64,000 bases of DNA from Spirochaetia bacterium (GTDB lineage Bacteria; Spirochaetota; Spirochaetia; Treponematales; Treponemataceae): contig CAAGBC010000038.1 of assembly GCA_900767955.1 (NCBI GenBank), positions 1 to 64,000 on the forward strand. Direction: 5' to 3'. The notes beneath the pieces are model-generated. The model was not told where the DNA came from, did not search any database, and saw only the letters and a list, made by a program, of their open reading frames with translations. A program made the translations under genes and the position numbers. Position 1 is the first letter of the stretch. Each line of letters starts with the position of its first letter. This document shows positions 61,926 through 64,000 of the stretch, piece after piece.

Positions 61926-61954
61926 TAAACAACGCAAGTTGTTTATTTTTTTTT
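61926..61954 (+). terminator. Hairpin with T tract between tRNA-Ser(GCU) and tRNA-Arg
   Basis: TAAACAAC (61926-61933) and GTTGTTTA (61938-61945) with a GCAA tetraloop, then nine T that abut the first base of tRNA-Arg. Confidence 0.8.
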
Positions 61955-62029
61955 GAGACTGTAGCTCAGCTGGATTAGAGCATCACCCTGCGGAGGTGGG
62001 GGTCGCACGTTCGAATCGTGTCAGTCTCA
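61955..62029 (+). tRNA. tRNA-Arg (GCG)
   Basis: Acceptor GAGACTG/CAGTCTC; D arm GCTC/GAGC; anticodon loop CTGCGGA gives GCG, arginine codons CGC and CGU. The usual bacterial arginine tRNA has ACG that is edited to ICG; this gene has G at position 34. CCA is not encoded. Confidence 0.9.
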
Positions 62030-62034
62030 TAAAT

Positions 62035-62061
62035 GGCTCGTCAAAACGGCGAGCTTTTTTT
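62035..62061 (+). terminator. Hairpin with T tract between tRNA-Arg and tRNA-Ser(GGA)
   Basis: GCTCG (62036-62040) pairs with CGAGC (62050-62054), then seven T. Confidence 0.75.
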
Positions 62062-62070
62062 GTAATCATT

Positions 62071-62156
62071 GGAAAGATGTCCGAGTGGTTTAAGGTACAC
62101 GCTTGGAAGGCGTGCGTACCCAAAAGGTACCGGGGGTTCGAATCCCCCTCTTTCCG
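62071..62156 (+). tRNA. tRNA-Ser (GGA)
   Basis: Acceptor GGAAAGA/TCTTTCC; anticodon stem CACGC/GCGTG with loop TTGGAAG gives GGA; long variable arm. CCA is not encoded. With the first two it makes three serine isoacceptors in 420 bp. Confidence 0.95.
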
Positions 62157-62177
62157 TAAAAGACACGGAAGACACTA

Positions 62178-62307
62178 GAGCTTTTTGATGAGTCCAGGTG
62201 CTATGCAAGATGTAGCTACAAAACCCCGCCAGATCCGGAAGGAAGCAACGGTATGTAGATTACAACTGTGCCGTAGATTACCTGGGCTCTTCAAAAAGCT
62301 TTTTTAT
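62178..62307 (+). ncRNA. ffs: Signal recognition particle RNA (small, 4.5S type)
   Basis: The conserved apical domain GCCAGATCC, GGAAGGAAGCA, ACGG is the Ffh-binding region with its GGAA tetraloop. The ends pair as GTCCAGGT with ACCTGGGC and extend through GAGC/GCTC to AGCTTTTTGA/TCAAAAAGCT, followed by a T tract, so the outer stem doubles as the terminator. The RNA works with Ffh to target membrane proteins. Exact mature ends are not known. Confidence 0.93.
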
Positions 62308-62321
62308 TTAACAAGCTTAAT

Positions 62322-63833
62322 TTAAGATTCAAAAACTTTATTACCTGCAATAAAAACAGTTTTTACACGACCAGTCAAAGAACGCCCTTCAAAAGGAGTT
62401 GCTTTTCCTTTACTACAGAATAACTTTGGTTCAACAATCCAAGATTCCTCTGGGTCAACAACTGTAATATCAGCATCAAAACCAGGTTTTAATAAACCTT
62501 TATTCAATTTTAAGATTCTTGCAGGATTTGCAGACATCAATTGAGATAGACGCTTAGAATCAAGTTGCCCTTCCTGCACAAGAACAGTATTACAAACTCC
62601 ATAAGCAGTTTCTATTCCTGTAAAACCAGGGGCACCATTAGCTTTATCATCATAAGTATGAGGAGCATGATCAGTTGCAATAACATCAACAGTTCCATCA
62701 CGCAAAGCATCTAAAATAGCAATTCTATCATCTTCAGAACGCAATGGTGGATTTACCAACGCACGAATATTAGGTTCTTCAGTTCCGCACAAAGCAATAT
62801 GGTGAGGTGTAACTTCACAAGTAACATTAAAGCCGTCAGGATTTTTCTTTGTTGGAATAAACTTATGGCCATCTAAAACAGCTTCATAAGCGGCATCAGC
62901 TTCATCATCCGCATAATCAGCATATTCCCCAGCCAAAGCATTTTTAGCATTACGAATACATTCAATTGCGTTTGCAGTGCTTACATGGGCTAAATGAACA
63001 TGACAATCAGCCAATCTTGCAATAGCAATATTTCTTGCAGTTGCAGTATCTTCCGCCAAAGCCAAAATATCATTAGCACGAGTTAAATAAGAATCAATTT
63101 CATCAAAAACTTCATCAGGAATTTCATCCATATCATCAAAAGAACCGCCCCAAGCAGGCAAATGATATTTTTCCATTAAATCAAGAGCTTTTATCCTAAA
63201 CGGTCTAGCCTTTTTTGCAAGCTCATTATCTTCACAATGGCAAGAAACCACAATTCCCTTTTTACTAGCAACAGTCATCCCGTCAAGCATAACAGCAGCA
63301 GAAGCCACATCATGACCATCCTCAGTAATCACAGGAATAAAATGCCCATCCAATTCATCCAAATGAGAAATATCAGTTCCTTCAAAATCTTTAGTAATAC
63401 TAACAGTCTGAATTACTCTTGCCAAACCAAAAGCACTAGCTTCCTTATCAATTTGCAAAGCCATATCAGCAGAAGAAACAACAGGATTAGTATTAGGCAT
63501 TGTTACAACAGTTCCAAAACCACCAGCAATAGCTGCATGAAGCCCCGAATTCAAATCTTCTTTTTGAGTTTGCCCTGGATATCTGAAATGAACATGCATA
63601 TCAATAAAAGAAGGAGTGACAGTAAGTCCGTGAGCATCATAATATGCCAACGAACAATCTTCACAACCATCTTCGCTTAAAATTGACTTTGCTAAAGCCT
63701 TTACAGTATCTTCGTTAGTAAAATACCCCTGAAAAACAGCACGGATTTTTCCTTCAATAACTAAAACAGCTCCAGGCCCGTCAATAGCTTCATCCAAAAG
63801 TCTTGCATTAAAAATAAATAAACCATGAGTCAT
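62322..63833 (-). CDS. pyrC: Dihydroorotase
   Basis: The 503-residue amidohydrolase closes carbamoyl-aspartate to dihydroorotate in pyrimidine synthesis. Motifs: IDMHVHFRYPGQTQKED (zinc His pair), GGFGTVVTMPNTNP, CHCEDNELA, CHVHLAHVSTANAI, VTPHHIAL and VIATDHAPHT. It is longer than most bacterial dihydroorotases because of acidic insertions (about residues 35-65, 230-270 and 310-330, with EYADYADDEADAAYEAVLDG). The upstream partial pyrI gene ends 2 bp before its ATG, so this is a pyr operon. Confidence 0.95.
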   Translation of the reverse strand: MTHGLFIFNARLLDEAIDGPGAVLVIEGKIRAVFQGYFTNEDTVKALAKSILSEDGCEDCSLAYYDAHGLTVTPSFIDMHVHFRYPGQTQKEDLNSGLHAAIAGGFGTVVTMPNTNPVVSSADMALQIDKEASAFGLARVIQTVSITKDFEGTDISHLDELDGHFIPVITEDGHDVASAAVMLDGMTVASKKGIVVSCHCEDNELAKKARPFRIKALDLMEKYHLPAWGGSFDDMDEIPDEVFDEIDSYLTRANDILALAEDTATARNIAIARLADCHVHLAHVSTANAIECIRNAKNALAGEYADYADDEADAAYEAVLDGHKFIPTKKNPDGFNVTCEVTPHHIALCGTEEPNIRALVNPPLRSEDDRIAILDALRDGTVDVIATDHAPHTYDDKANGAPGFTGIETAYGVCNTVLVQEGQLDSKRLSQLMSANPARILKLNKGLLKPGFDADITVVDPEESWIVEPKLFCSKGKATPFEGRSLTGRVKTVFIAGNKVFES

Positions 63834-63835
63834 AA

Positions 63836-64000
63836 TTAAGATTCCACCGAATTACTATCTTCGCCAGCTTTATACAAAGTGTCGCAATATTCACAACGAT
63901 ACAAGCCATTTACTTTATCAACAAGCAAAAAATTAGGTTTAATATATTTTTCAGTAACAGTAATACATCTTGGATTTTTGCAAGTAAACACATTCTGAAC
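63836..64000 (-). CDS. pyrI: Aspartate carbamoyltransferase regulatory chain, C-terminal part
   Basis: The partial gene (54 codons inside the window) ends with the zinc domain of PyrI: Cys pairs in FTCKNPRCIT and YRCEYCDTLYK. In full-length PyrI this domain contacts the catalytic chain. It may be separate or part of a PyrBI fusion; the rest lies beyond the window edge. The gene ends 2 bp before pyrC. Confidence 0.88.
   Translation of the reverse strand, partial: VQNVFTCKNPRCITVTEKYIKPNFLLVDKVNGLYRCEYCDTLYKAGEDSNSVES

Noticed and set aside
61996..62178. A 60-codon plus-strand frame
   Set aside because: It lies across tRNA-Arg and tRNA-Ser(GGA).

Overview
The window is about one-third G+C and reads as the chromosome of a spirochaete, most probably a host-associated Treponema. 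Pointers are the AT-rich coding bias, a pyruvate:ferredoxin oxidoreductase with a Rex regulator (anaerobic life), an aspartate-type MurA, a large CHASE2 adenylate cyclase, a FecR/outer-membrane-protein cluster, and several secreted or cytoplasmic proteins of types I otherwise know only from treponemes. This is judged from the proteins alone; no search was run.

Layout. 0-2.3 kb is accessory: the end of an unidentified structured RNA, a truncated IS3-family insertion sequence, and a complete type III toxin-antitoxin locus (ToxN plus a one-unit pseudoknot RNA). 2.3-11 kb is housekeeping: clpS-clpA, a rhomboid protease, rex-serC-serA, a lytic transglycosylase and a PTS EIIA protein. 11-22.4 kb holds a PflX-type radical SAM gene, a tandem pair of large glucan-acting enzymes (GH77 and GH13), a diverged threonine synthase-like gene, pepT and murA. 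22.7-28.1 kb is a five-gene envelope operon (secreted protein, beta-barrel, FecR protein, two membrane proteins). 28.2-46.2 kb contains nifJ, an M29-type aminopeptidase, rsmE, rsmG, a TPR protein, an Lrp regulator with an aminotransferase, metH behind an orphan DNA methyltransferase and a phosphoesterase, and hisG-hisB. 46.2-51.3 kb is a defence island: an MmeI-like single-chain restriction-modification enzyme, a coupled RES-domain protein and a KilA-N protein, all studded with palindromic repeats. 51.3-64 kb has an SGNH hydrolase, an SH3/M48/cyclase run, a beta-CASP nuclease, two treponeme-type unknowns, four tRNAs, the SRP RNA and pyrI-pyrC.

Three cross-cutting patterns stand out. First, many transcription units begin with a sigma-70-like promoter whose -10 hexamer ends only 6-9 nt before the ATG, so their mRNAs should be leaderless. 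Second, a small dispersed element (variable stem, constant CGTTAG loop, constant tail ending ATCCGTGTGG) is scattered in intergenic DNA and inside coding sequence, with compensatory stem changes. Third, some terminators of convergent genes are embedded in the coding end of the opposing gene.

The strongest candidates for something new are the single-unit ToxI-like antitoxin and the palindromic element that has entered the restriction-modification gene in frame and supplies the stop codon of the KilA-N gene.
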